This document shows, one piece after another, positions 1 to 8,697 of a stretch of DNA of 64,000 bases (the first letter of the stretch is position 1; each line of letters opens with the position of its first letter). Location of the stretch: positions 1,178,001-1,242,000 of the forward strand of contig NZ_CP091794.1 of the NCBI RefSeq assembly GCF_022024175.1, written 5' to 3'. The notes beneath the pieces are model-generated. The model saw nothing but the letters and a program-made list of their open reading frames with translations, ran no database searches and was not told where the DNA came from. The stretch is from Prevotella communis. GTDB lineage: Bacteria; Bacteroidota; Bacteroidia; Bacteroidales; Bacteroidaceae. The position numbers and the translations under genes are program-made.

Positions 1-61
1 GTGTGGCATTGTCTGCCCAGATGGCTGTATCACCGTGTATCGTAAAAAAGTGGAGGAATAA
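1..61 (+). CDS. Ferredoxin-type subunit of 2-oxoacid oxidoreductase, 3' end only
   Basis: Open from the left edge to a TAA at 59-61; the reading frame begins at base 2. The residues contain C-GIV-CP, which fits the last part of a CxxCxxCxxxCP [4Fe-4S] binding motif. The gene lies 3 nt before the alpha subunit of a 2-oxoacid:ferredoxin oxidoreductase, so it is most likely the small delta (ferredoxin) subunit of the same enzyme. Only about 19 codons are visible, so the assignment rests mainly on context. Confidence 0.7.
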   Translation, partial: CGIVCPDGCITVYRKKVEE

Positions 62-64
62 ACT

Positions 65-1147
65 ATGGCAGAAGAAAGAGAAGTTGTGTTGATGAAAGGC
101 AACGAGGCTATTGCCCACGCTGCTATTCGATGCGGATGCGACGGCTATTTCGGCTATCCTATTACTCCGCAGAGTGAGGTGATTGAGACGCTGGCTGAGT
201 TGAAGCCTTGGGAGACCACTGGTATGCAGGTGGTTCAGGCAGAGAGCGAGCTGGCCTCTATTTATATGGTTTATGGTGCTGCCGGTGCCGGTAAGCGTGC
301 TATGACCTCATCATCATCTCCTGGTATCGCCTTGATGCAGGAAGGTATCACCTATATGGCTGGTGCCGAAGTGCCTGGTGTGTTTGTCAATGTGCAGCGT
401 GGTGGTCCTGGTCTGGGTACTATCCAGCCTTCACAGGGTGACTATAATCAGGCTACCCGTGGTGGTGGTAATGGTGACTACAAGGTGATTGTCCTGGCTC
501 CCTCTTCTGTACAGGAGATGGCTGATTTCGTGGACCTCGCCTTTGAGTTGGCATTCAAGTATCGCAACCCTGCCATGATTCTGAGTGATGGTGTCATTGG
601 TCAGATGATGGAGAAGGTGGTGCTGCCTCCTTTCAAGCCCCGTCGTACTGACGAGGAGGTCATCAAGGAGTGCCCCTGGGCTTCTACTGGTAAGCCCAAG
701 AACCGTGAGCGCGTGGTGATTACCTCGTTGGAGCTGAAGCCTGAGGCCATGGAGAAGCGTAACCTGGCTCTGCAGGAGAAATATCGCAAGATTCAGGAGA
801 ACGAGGTGCGTTTTGAGCAGCAGCAGATGGACGATGCCGAGTATGCTATCGTAGCTTTCGGTAGTGCCGCCCGTATTGCAGAGAAGAGCGTAGAGATTGC
901 CCGTGAGCAAGGTATTAAGGTCGGTTTGTTCCGTCCTATCACGCTGTTCCCCTTCCCTGAGAAGCAGATTGCTGAGCTCTCTAAGAAGGTGAAGGGTATT
1001 CTTGTAGCTGAGATTAACGCTGGTCAGATGGTACAGGACGTACGTCTCGCTGTGAACGGTGCTGTGCCCGTGGAGCAGTTCGGACGTCTGGGAGGTATCG
1101 TTCCCGATCCAGAGGAAATTGTTAATGCACTTAAGAAGGTAATGTAA
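65..1147 (+). CDS. korA: 2-oxoacid:ferredoxin oxidoreductase, alpha subunit (VorB/KorA type)
   Basis: Alpha subunit of the thiamine-diphosphate enzyme that oxidatively decarboxylates a 2-oxoacid to acyl-CoA, passing electrons to ferredoxin in the cytoplasm. The 360 residues show a pyrimidine-binding domain at about 10-190 (GYFGYPITPQSE, then an AESELAS segment) and a transketolase-C-like domain at about 255-345. The ATG follows a purine-rich GTGGAGGAA. The beta subunit starts 4 nt after the stop, so translation is probably coupled. Relatives are annotated either as 2-oxoglutarate (Kor) or branched-chain 2-oxoacid (Vor) enzymes; the substrate cannot be decided from the sequence. Confidence 0.93.
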   Translation: MAEEREVVLMKGNEAIAHAAIRCGCDGYFGYPITPQSEVIETLAELKPWETTGMQVVQAESELASIYMVYGAAGAGKRAMTSSSSPGIALMQEGITYMAGAEVPGVFVNVQRGGPGLGTIQPSQGDYNQATRGGGNGDYKVIVLAPSSVQEMADFVDLAFELAFKYRNPAMILSDGVIGQMMEKVVLPPFKPRRTDEEVIKECPWASTGKPKNRERVVITSLELKPEAMEKRNLALQEKYRKIQENEVRFEQQQMDDAEYAIVAFGSAARIAEKSVEIAREQGIKVGLFRPITLFPFPEKQIAELSKKVKGILVAEINAGQMVQDVRLAVNGAVPVEQFGRLGGIVPDPEEIVNALKKVM

Positions 1148-1151
1148 GGTT

Positions 1152-1922
1152 ATGGATAGAAATCAAATAGTTCAACCAGAGAATATCGTCTGCAAGAAGC
1201 CGACGCTGATGAACGACAATAATATGCACTACTGCCCTGGCTGTAGCCATGGTGTAGTACATAAACTTGTGGCCGAAGTCATCGAAGAGATGGGAATGGC
1301 AGACAAGGCCGTAGGTGTATCGCCCGTAGGCTGTGCCGTATTCGCCTACAATTATATTGATATCGACTGGCAGGAGGCTGCCCATGGACGTGCTCCCGCA
1401 CTGGCCACGGGTATCAAGCGTACCTGGCCTGATCGTCTGGTCTTCACCTATCAGGGTGATGGTGACCTGGCATGTATCGGTACCTGTGAGACCATCCATG
1501 CCTTGAACCGTGGTGAGAATATCGTGATTATCTTCGTCAACAATGCTATCTATGGTATGACGGGTGGTCAGATGGCTCCTACAACGCTGATTGGCCAGAA
1601 GACCTCTACCTGTCCTTATGGACGTGATCCTGAGATTCACGGTTATCCACTGAAAATGGCTGATATCGCTGCTCAGTTGGAGGGAACCTGCTATGTGACT
1701 CGTCAGAGCGTAGAGAGCGTGGCTTCTATCAACAAGGCGAAGAAGGCGCTGCGTAAGGCTTTCGAGGCTTCTATGGCTGGTAAGGGTTCTTCTCTCGTGG
1801 AGTTTGTCTCTACCTGTAACAGTGGTTGGAAGCTGACCCCCGCTAAGGCTAACGAATGGATGAAGGAGAATATGTTCCCCTTCTATCCCAAAGGTGACCT
1901 GAAAGATACTACGAATCTTTAA
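1152..1922 (+). CDS. korB: 2-oxoacid:ferredoxin oxidoreductase, beta (TPP-binding) subunit
   Basis: Catalytic beta subunit that binds thiamine diphosphate-Mg and a [4Fe-4S] cluster. At residues 28-31 there is CPGC, part of the cluster ligands. The TPP signature begins with GDGDLACIG at about 98-106 and continues to VNNAIYGMTGGQ. At 256 residues it matches the short beta subunits lacking a ferredoxin extension, consistent with a separate delta subunit upstream. It is the third gene of the operon. Its TAA stop abuts a 7-nt tandem repeat that fills the gap to the gamma subunit. Confidence 0.93.
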   Translation: MDRNQIVQPENIVCKKPTLMNDNNMHYCPGCSHGVVHKLVAEVIEEMGMADKAVGVSPVGCAVFAYNYIDIDWQEAAHGRAPALATGIKRTWPDRLVFTYQGDGDLACIGTCETIHALNRGENIVIIFVNNAIYGMTGGQMAPTTLIGQKTSTCPYGRDPEIHGYPLKMADIAAQLEGTCYVTRQSVESVASINKAKKALRKAFEASMAGKGSSLVEFVSTCNSGWKLTPAKANEWMKENMFPFYPKGDLKDTTNL

Positions 1923-1950
1923 TTAAGAGTTAAGAATTAAGAATTAAGAA
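1923..1950 (+). repeat. Heptamer tandem repeat, TTAAGAA type, 4 units
   Basis: Four consecutive 7-nt units, TTAAGAG followed by three exact TTAAGAA. They begin directly after the korB stop codon and end 3 nt before the korC ATG, so they supply most of the spacer and the purine-rich region ahead of korC. Confidence 0.9.
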
Positions 1951-1953
1951 AAG

Positions 1954-2499
1954 ATGAAGAAAGAGATAATTATTTCAGGTTTCGGAGGTCAGGGTGTACT
2001 TTCAATGGGTAAGATTCTGGCCTATAGTGGACTGATGGAGGATAAGGAGGTAACATGGATGCCTGCTTACGGTCCTGAGCAGCGTGGTGGTACAGCCAAC
2101 GTGACGGTGATTGTGAGTGATGAGCGCATCTCTTCACCCATCCTCAGTAAGTACGACATTGCCGTGGTGCTCAACCAGCCCTCACTGGAGAAGTTCGAGC
2201 CAAAGATCAAACCTGGTGGTATTCTCATCTACGACGGCTTTGGTATTATCAACAAGCCCACGCGTAAGGACATCACTGTCTATGAGATTAACGCTATGGA
2301 TAAGGCTGCGGAGATGAAGAATAGCAAGGTGTTTAATATGATTATCCTTGGCGGACTTCTGAAAGTGGCTCCGGTGGTTAGTGACAAGGGCGTGGAGAAA
2401 GCTCTCTACAAGACCCTGCCTGAGCGTCATCACGGACTGATTCCTCTGAATATGGAGGCCCTGAAAGAAGGAGCTAAGATTATTGAGGAAGTGAAGTAA
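1954..2499 (+). CDS. korC: 2-oxoacid:ferredoxin oxidoreductase, gamma subunit
   Basis: Gamma subunit of the oxidoreductase, which binds CoA and completes the complex encoded by the upstream genes. The 181 residues start with MKKEIIISGFGGQGVLSMGK, containing the GFGGQGV nucleotide/CoA loop at residues 9-15, followed by a PAYGPEQRGGT segment typical of the family. It is the last gene of the operon; a strong hairpin terminator follows 30 nt after the stop. Confidence 0.92.
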   Translation: MKKEIIISGFGGQGVLSMGKILAYSGLMEDKEVTWMPAYGPEQRGGTANVTVIVSDERISSPILSKYDIAVVLNQPSLEKFEPKIKPGGILIYDGFGIINKPTRKDITVYEINAMDKAAEMKNSKVFNMIILGGLLKVAPVVSDKGVEKALYKTLPERHHGLIPLNMEALKEGAKIIEEVK

Positions 2500-2529
2500 G
2501 AAAGGTAATCAGTGAATAATAATTAAGAT

Positions 2530-2560
2530 AAAAGGGAACCGCGATGGTTCCCTTTTATTG
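2530..2560 (+). terminator. Intrinsic terminator of the oxidoreductase operon
   Basis: Perfect 11-bp stem (AAAAGGGAACC with GGTTCCCTTTT), loop GCGAT, then a T-rich tail. It stands between convergent transcription units and could work in both directions. Confidence 0.85.
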
Positions 2561-2562
2561 TT

Positions 2563-3030
2563 TTATTTGTTCTTGCCTATGAGTGTCAGGATGCGGGTGG
2601 CTTCCTCACCATCGGCTTTAGCTTTACGCAGGTCTTTAAGAATCTCGTCGCCGTGCTTCTCGTCGCTGATAGCGCGCTTTATCCATTTGCGTGCCTCCTC
2701 CTGGTTAGCAGCCACGCCTTTGCCCTTCATATAGCATTTGCCCAGTTGAAACATGGCCTTGGCGTAGTCTTGTTTGGCTGATTTCTGATAGAGCTCAAAG
2801 GCTTTCTGGTCGTTCTCCTTCACGCCATGGCCTTTGTCGTAGCAGCGACCTAAACGGTACTGTGCCTTCTTGTGACCTTTATCGGCTGCAGCCTGCAATT
2901 TGGGTACAGCCTCTTTATACTGTTCCTGATCGTAGAGTTTCTTGCCCTCGTCGTAGAGTTTGTCGGCACTCTGTGCGCTTATGCTGATGCTACACATCAA
3001 CAGTATACAAAGATAAATCAGTCTCTTCAT
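2563..3030 (-). CDS. Secreted Sel1/TPR-repeat protein
   Basis: A 155-residue protein starting MKRLIYLCILL with a signal peptide ending near SAQS. Two to three Sel1-like repeats follow at about 20-125, recognisable by AQYRLGRCYDKGHGV and AMFQLGKCYMKGKGV. Such repeats usually mediate protein-protein contacts in the envelope. The ATG at 3028-3030 was chosen; a TTG three codons upstream lies within a repeat and is unlikely. The gene follows a PafA-like phosphatase and is probably the last gene of the same leftward operon. No specific function is known. Confidence 0.8.
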   Translation of the reverse strand: MKRLIYLCILLMCSISISAQSADKLYDEGKKLYDQEQYKEAVPKLQAAADKGHKKAQYRLGRCYDKGHGVKENDQKAFELYQKSAKQDYAKAMFQLGKCYMKGKGVAANQEEARKWIKRAISDEKHGDEILKDLRKAKADGEEATRILTLIGKNK

Positions 3031-3035
3031 AATTA

Positions 3036-3062
3036 TCAATTATCAATTGTCAATTCTCAATC
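3036..3062 (-). repeat. Heptamer tandem repeat, TCAATTA type, about 4 units
   Basis: On the + strand the units read TCAATTA, TCAATTG, TCAATTC, TCAATCA. The tract fills the junction between the PafA-like gene and the Sel1 gene and contains the TGA stop of the former (3050-3052). Confidence 0.85.
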
Positions 3063-4561
3063 ACTTCCAGGATGGCTTCGCCAGAGCAGGCGTTGGGCTG
3101 CTGGATGCTCAGCATCTGGCACACTGTGGGGGCAATGTCATTGATGTGCACCTCACGACGAGTGGCACCATGCTTGATATGCCAGCCATAGAAGAGTAGG
3201 GGGATGTGGGCATCGTAAGGATTCCATGAACCGTGGGTGGTGCCTACGGGTGATGACCAGTCGCCATATTCATAGTATCCGGGTTCAACAATGATGAGCA
3301 TATCACCAGAACGGCGGGGATGGTATCCCATGAGCGCCATGTTCATCAGTCGCTCAGGCAGACTGCTGGTGCGTACTTTCTCGTAGTCAACCACTTGGAC
3401 TACATTGGGGGCTGTGCGGAAGAACTCGGTGAGGCATTGTTTCACGTCGTCGAGTTTCAAATTCTGGTCGGCAATGGACTGGTGGTCCAGATAAATGCGA
3501 AGAACGGTGATATCCTTAATGACATTCTTCGTGGCACCTAACTTCTTGGCAATGTAGGCCTCGGCCTGCTTTTGGTAGTCCTGATAGAGCCACTTGCCAC
3601 CATTGAGCTTGTGATCCTGCATGAATTTCCAGTTGTGAGCACCACCATGGTCGGCAGTGAGGAAAAGCAGGTAGTTCTCGTGACCCACCTGTGCATCGAG
3701 TGCCATGAGCAAGCGCTTGATGTCCTTATCCAGTTCCCTGTAGGCCTCGTCTGTGTGTTCGCCACGTGTAGCCCATTTATGTCCGATAGCATCCGTCTGA
3801 GAATAACTGACACAGAGCATGTCCGTAGTGCCGTTGCGCCCCAGGTTCTCGCCCTTTAGGGCTGCGATAGCCATATCGGTGATGAGATGACCGCAGAGAG
3901 GTGAGAGCGACACATCCTGTCCCACCTTCTTCAGTTCTTCGTTCTTGGCTAACTGGGCGTTTATCTTCTTAGCATAATCAGGCAATTCCTGCATGTAGTA
4001 AGTGCTGCTGACAAAGCAGCCAGAGGTATTGTCGAACCAGAAAGCGGCGTTGGCACTACGACCGGCTGGCAGGATGGCTGCACGATCCTTGTAGCTGACA
4101 CCAATGACCTTGGACTGGAAGTCTGTGTGTAAACGTAGTTGGTCGCCAATGGTCGATGCAAGAAGCAGATGGGGCGACGACTGTCCTTTCTTCGTGTCGG
4201 AACCAACGCTTTGCACACGCTTGTCGCTGACGCATCCTACACTTTCGCCGTCAACATAGAACGAGTTGCCGCAGATGCCATGAAAGGCCGGTGTCGTGCC
4301 AGTATAGATGGACGTGTGTCCGATAGCCGTAACTGTAGGAATGTAATTTATCAAACAGTTGTTGCACGAGTAACCCTCATTGATAAGGCGTTTCAGTCCA
4401 CCTGGCGGCATCTGGTTGAAATAACGACTCAGGTAGTCCCAACGCATCTGGTCAACAACGACACCTACCACAAGTTTGGGGCGTTCTCCAAACTGCTTCT
4501 GTGCGTGCACCGAGAAGGTAATGGTCAACAGAAAACAAATTAGAAAGAATAATCTCTTCAT
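3050..4561 (-). CDS. pafA: PafA-like alkaline phosphatase, secreted
   Basis: A 503-residue phosphatase of the alkaline phosphatase superfamily with a signal peptide (residues 1-20, ending VHAQ). The visible residues match the PafA monoesterase active site: metal ligand D37 in VVVDQMRWD, nucleophile T78 in PTVTAIGHTS, N99 in GICGNS, and the K158/R160 pair in SYKDRAAILPAGR, plus TADHGG. Known PafA enzymes release phosphate from many monoesters in the periplasm and need Zn. The gene starts 24 nt after an acid-phosphatase-like gene and appears co-transcribed with it. Its last codons and stop lie in a 7-nt repeat. Sulfatase and phosphodiesterase relatives are less likely because of the K/R pair. 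Confidence 0.87.
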   Translation of the reverse strand: MKRLFFLICFLLTITFSVHAQKQFGERPKLVVGVVVDQMRWDYLSRYFNQMPPGGLKRLINEGYSCNNCLINYIPTVTAIGHTSIYTGTTPAFHGICGNSFYVDGESVGCVSDKRVQSVGSDTKKGQSSPHLLLASTIGDQLRLHTDFQSKVIGVSYKDRAAILPAGRSANAAFWFDNTSGCFVSSTYYMQELPDYAKKINAQLAKNEELKKVGQDVSLSPLCGHLITDMAIAALKGENLGRNGTTDMLCVSYSQTDAIGHKWATRGEHTDEAYRELDKDIKRLLMALDAQVGHENYLLFLTADHGGAHNWKFMQDHKLNGGKWLYQDYQKQAEAYIAKKLGATKNVIKDITVLRIYLDHQSIADQNLKLDDVKQCLTEFFRTAPNVVQVVDYEKVRTSSLPERLMNMALMGYHPRRSGDMLIIVEPGYYEYGDWSSPVGTTHGSWNPYDAHIPLLFYGWHIKHGATRREVHINDIAPTVCQMLSIQQPNACSGEAILEVIEN

Positions 4562-4585
4562 ATCAATTATGTGTTCTTAAAATCT

Positions 4586-5875
4586 TTATTTCTCCTCTTT
4601 AAATTTATCAAGTTTGTTTGTCCAGTATTGTCGCAGGTCGTTCCACTTGTAGTAGAACGGCGTTTCAGTGGCAGCAACAGGCAGTGTTACTTCACGCTCA
4701 TTGAGCAGTGCCTTCACCAGGATATCGCCATTGCCCTTCTTGGGCTTGTAGAAAATGAGCTGGATATTGCAAGCCATGGGGAAAATCTTATAGTTCTGCC
4801 ATTTCTTGTCCAGTTCGTTGAGGTCATCGATGCTGGCGTTGCTATTGCCTAGTTCCATCAGACAAGCCAAAGGTAATACGCATACCTCATGACCAAAGCG
4901 CATGGTGGCTTGCGGCTTTCCAAGTGCCACGCAGGTGTCGGCTGTCTCGATGATGTTTCTTAGCAGGTTGTACTGACTGAAGGGCATCTTATTGTCCGTC
5001 ATGGGCGAGTTGGCATAGCGCACATACCAACTGGCATTTGCGATGCACCACTGATCATAACGCTCCTCTTCGGTGAAGAGATAGAGCATGTCTGGGCCAT
5101 CCTCATGGCTCTGCATGTTGATGACCATCTCGTAGAGGTTGCGCATCAGTGAGCCTTGGCGTATGCTGTCGGCTGCCCATTTCTCGTCGTTAAACAGCAC
5201 CTTCATCAGTCGCTCTGGGTGCGTCTTGCTGTCGCTGAATTCATTGAGCTTACTCCAGTCTATATGTCTGTTGGCCTCTTTCACCTTACCTTCATGTCCC
5301 TGATTAAGATAGTACTGCAGGCTCTCGCTCACGTCGTTGTGGATGCGGGCCGTGGGGTTGGCAGCCATCAGTTCCTCGCACTCGGCCACCATTGACAGGA
5401 TACAGCGCGTCACCACCGTGCTGCGGGCATCAATAGCCAGATTCTTCGTCAGGAAAATCTCAGGGAAATGCTGTGCTATGCGTTTGCCGATGCCGTGATG
5501 CTGACGCTCACCAACGGTAGTCAGGTCGCCCAAACGCTTGTTAGTGGTCTTATTAAATGTCTCCAGCAGTTGCAGCGCTTTCTTGCCTTCGACAGTCAGT
5601 TTCCCTTGCTCGTTGGCCTTGCGCAGCGGGCGCAGTACGCGTTCGTAATCGTCCTTACCGATAAGCCAACGGGAGCCGTGACGTCCGTAGTGGGTGAAAT
5701 AGAAAGGCACATAGCCCTTAGGTGCCTTCGTATAGTTAAAGTCGGGCAACTGGCGGTCGTAGTCCAAATAATTAGAACCTGCCAACCAGGGGTTGACTTT
5801 GATTTCTTCACGGGCTGTCTGGGCTGTAATGGTCAAGGTAGAGCCCAACAAAAGGATGGTTAATATTTTTTTCAT
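4586..5875 (-). CDS. Histidine-type acid phosphatase / phytase-like enzyme, secreted
   Basis: A 429-residue branch-2 histidine phosphatase with an N-terminal signal peptide (LGSTLTITAQ). The catalytic RHGSR lies at residues 65-69 (THYGRHGSRW) and a candidate proton-donor motif GHE at about 328-330 (RFGHEVCVLPL). An HE instead of the phytase HD recalls inositol-polyphosphate phosphatases of the MINPP group, so phytate or another phosphomonoester is a possible substrate; that is inference. It is the first gene of a leftward operon with pafA and has its own promoter at 5905-5935. Confidence 0.82.
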   Translation of the reverse strand: MKKILTILLLGSTLTITAQTAREEIKVNPWLAGSNYLDYDRQLPDFNYTKAPKGYVPFYFTHYGRHGSRWLIGKDDYERVLRPLRKANEQGKLTVEGKKALQLLETFNKTTNKRLGDLTTVGERQHHGIGKRIAQHFPEIFLTKNLAIDARSTVVTRCILSMVAECEELMAANPTARIHNDVSESLQYYLNQGHEGKVKEANRHIDWSKLNEFSDSKTHPERLMKVLFNDEKWAADSIRQGSLMRNLYEMVINMQSHEDGPDMLYLFTEEERYDQWCIANASWYVRYANSPMTDNKMPFSQYNLLRNIIETADTCVALGKPQATMRFGHEVCVLPLACLMELGNSNASIDDLNELDKKWQNYKIFPMACNIQLIFYKPKKGNGDILVKALLNEREVTLPVAATETPFYYKWNDLRQYWTNKLDKFKEEK

Positions 5876-5904
5876 ACGTTTTGATGTTTTAAGTTTTATG
5901 GTCG

Positions 5905-5935
5905 CAAAATTACTAAAAAAATGTCAAAGGTCAAA
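5905..5935 (-). promoter_or_regulatory. Bacteroidota promoter for the phosphatase operon
   Basis: On the minus strand the -7 element TAATTTTG (5905-5912) lies 19 nt from an upstream TTTG (5932-5935), the standard sigma-ABfr arrangement. The leader to the ATG is about 25 nt. Confidence 0.75.
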
Positions 5936-5955
5936 GTAATTAGTGTATAAAGTTG

Positions 5956-5963
5956 TATATTTG
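5956..5963 (+). promoter_or_regulatory. -7 promoter element for the small secreted protein
   Basis: TATATTTG matches TAnnTTTG and lies 36 nt before the ATG at 6000. No clear TTTG is seen at -33. It is divergent from the phosphatase promoter about 20 nt away. Confidence 0.65.
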
Positions 5964-5999
5964 CACACAAAATGGAAAAATTGAAAAGGTGAAAAGATT

Positions 6000-6398
6000 A
6001 TGAAAAAAATATCACTGACTATCATAGCTCTGATGATGCTGACCACAGTTAGCGCTCAGACTACCCAGAAGAATGATACCCTGCAATTTATGACAGCATA
6101 TCGCCAGTTTGCGGCTTTTGTGGAGAAACAGCCCACGTTTACCAAAACGATGGCCGACTCGCTCATTGCGCGCCAGGACACGCTGATGAAACAGTATCGC
6201 CAGATTAAGCCACAGCTCACAGGTAAGCAGGTTGAGGAGTATAACAAGCTAAAAGGTCGCTTTACAAAGAAACTTCTGTCTTATCGTGGTGACCGTTTGG
6301 GCGAGGGCCTCGAGGCAACTGGCGACAGTATAGCAAAAGCCACCGGCAGGGTAGGTAGTGCTGTCGGCGGCTTCTTTAAAGGGTTGTTCTCAAAATAA
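6000..6398 (+). CDS. Small secreted protein of unknown function
   Basis: A 132-residue protein with a clear signal peptide (MKKISLTIIALMMLTTVSAQ). The mature part is helical and charged (residues 25-105) and the C-terminus is a glycine/alanine-rich amphipathic segment ending VGGFFKGLFSK, which could associate with a membrane. It has its own promoter and ends 4 nt from the convergent aldo/keto reductase gene. I do not recognise a family. Confidence 0.7.
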   Translation: MKKISLTIIALMMLTTVSAQTTQKNDTLQFMTAYRQFAAFVEKQPTFTKTMADSLIARQDTLMKQYRQIKPQLTGKQVEEYNKLKGRFTKKLLSYRGDRLGEGLEATGDSIAKATGRVGSAVGGFFKGLFSK

Positions 6399-6402
6399 TC
6401 GA

Positions 6403-7755
6403 TTAGCGTTTTCGCAGCGTCTCAACGATGCGAGCCATCTGATTGGGAATGCGAATCTGTTGTGGACATTTTGACAGGCAGACTTCGCAGTCTTGACAGC
6501 GTGATGCCCATTTCTTGTCATCAGGCAGTGCTTTCTTGTATTCGTCAATAAAGGCTTGCTGACGCTTGGCATAGTCGGCTGCTTCCTTGTGTGGTAAAGG
6601 CAGCAGGTGAGTGTTTACTGCCTCATTATAAGCTGCAAAGTTGCCTGGGATATCTACGCCATACGGGCAAGGCATGCAATATTCGCAGGCTGTACAAGGG
6701 ATGGTGGGGATGCCTGACATCTGGTCGGCAATCTCGGCTAGGAGTATGTTTTCCTGTTCGGTGCAGGGATCCAATGGTGAAAAAGTCTTAATATTATCCT
6801 CCAAATGGTCCATGCGATTCATGCCACTTAGTGTGGTCAGTATGTTGTTGTGGCTGCCCACCCAGCGGAATGCCCAGCGTGCTGTGCTGTCGTCTGGATG
6901 AACGGCTTTCAACTGATCTGTCAACTCCTGTGCCATGCGTCCGAAGGCACCACCACGAAGGGGCTCCATCACCACATTTTGTACCCCTAATTTCTCGCAT
7001 TTTCCATAGAGATACTCTGCATCTGCATCAGCACGACGCCCACCACGCATAGAGGCGTGACGCCAGTCGAGGAAGTTCATCTGAATCTGCACGAAGTCCC
7101 AATGATACTCATCCTGATGATCCAGCAGCCAGTCAAAGTCGCGTACATCGCCATGATAAGAGAAACCAAGATGCTTGATACGGCCTGCCTCACGTTCCTT
7201 CAGTAGGAAGTCGAGTATGCCATTGTCAAGAAAGCGTCCTTTTAGTGATTCCATACCGCCACCAATAGCATGCAGCAGGTAGTAGTCGATATGGTCAACC
7301 TTCAGGCGTTCCATTGACTGCTCGTACATGGCTTTAGACTCCTCAAATGACCATGTGCGTCGGTTCTGGTTTGACATCTTTGTGGCCACGTAGAACTTCT
7401 CCCTGGGATGACGGGCCAGAGCGTTACCGGTGAGTACCTCCGACTGTCCGCCCATATACATTGGTGCTGTGTCGAAATAGTTCACGCCATGCTCTATGGC
7501 ATAGTCAACCAAGCGGTTTACCTCGTCCTGATTATTAGGCAGGCGCATCATACCAAAGCCCAGTAATGAGATTTGTTCGCCTGAGCCGTGTTGCACGCGA
7601 TAGGTCATACGGTTCTCCACCGTTGTCTTATCTTTCTCTTTAGCTAGAACATTCAGGGGCTCCATGGCCATCAAGGCCATAGCAGAACCAGCTCCAAAGC
7701 CCAGTCGCTTCAGAAATTGCCTGCGATTCATGTCCATTTGTTCTTTCTTAGTCAT
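6403..7755 (-). CDS. Aldo/keto reductase with C-terminal [4Fe-4S] domain and twin-arginine signal
   Basis: A 450-residue NADP-type oxidoreductase. An N-terminal Tat-like signal (MNRRQFLKRLGFGAGSAMAL) precedes an aldo/keto reductase barrel at about 50-320 with the tetrad residues D and Y in YFDTAPMYMGG, K in VATKMS and H in YLLHAI. The C-terminal part carries two cysteine clusters, CEYCMPCPYGVDIP and CQDCEVCLSKCPQQ, which probably bind [4Fe-4S] clusters. This layout is common in anaerobes; the substrate is unknown. The Tat signal suggests export as a folded cofactor-loaded protein. Confidence 0.88.
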   Translation of the reverse strand: MTKKEQMDMNRRQFLKRLGFGAGSAMALMAMEPLNVLAKEKDKTTVENRMTYRVQHGSGEQISLLGFGMMRLPNNQDEVNRLVDYAIEHGVNYFDTAPMYMGGQSEVLTGNALARHPREKFYVATKMSNQNRRTWSFEESKAMYEQSMERLKVDHIDYYLLHAIGGGMESLKGRFLDNGILDFLLKEREAGRIKHLGFSYHGDVRDFDWLLDHQDEYHWDFVQIQMNFLDWRHASMRGGRRADADAEYLYGKCEKLGVQNVVMEPLRGGAFGRMAQELTDQLKAVHPDDSTARWAFRWVGSHNNILTTLSGMNRMDHLEDNIKTFSPLDPCTEQENILLAEIADQMSGIPTIPCTACEYCMPCPYGVDIPGNFAAYNEAVNTHLLPLPHKEAADYAKRQQAFIDEYKKALPDDKKWASRCQDCEVCLSKCPQQIRIPNQMARIVETLRKR

Positions 7756-7800
7756 AAATAATATGGGTGTTTAGTTTTTAGTTGCACGTAAAAGTGTTTG

Positions 7801-7808
7801 CAAAGATA
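7801..7808 (-). promoter_or_regulatory. -7 promoter element for the aldo/keto reductase
   Basis: CAAAGATA on the + strand is TATCTTTG on the minus strand, 46 nt upstream of the ATG at 7755. Confidence 0.65.
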
Positions 7809-7848
7809 CAAAAAGTCGGTTGGATTGCAAAAGATTTCTTTCTTTTTT

Positions 7849-8671
<823 letters not shown>

Positions 8672-8697
<26 letters not shown>

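Noticed and set aside
431..910. Long minus-strand frame opposite korA
   Set aside because: Composition and codon pattern are those of a shadow; the opposite strand encodes a well-supported enzyme.
3050..4561. Sulfatase or nucleotide pyrophosphatase instead of PafA
   Set aside because: The nucleophile is Thr and the K-x-R pair plus Asn match PafA; no sulfatase C-x-P-x-R motif is present.
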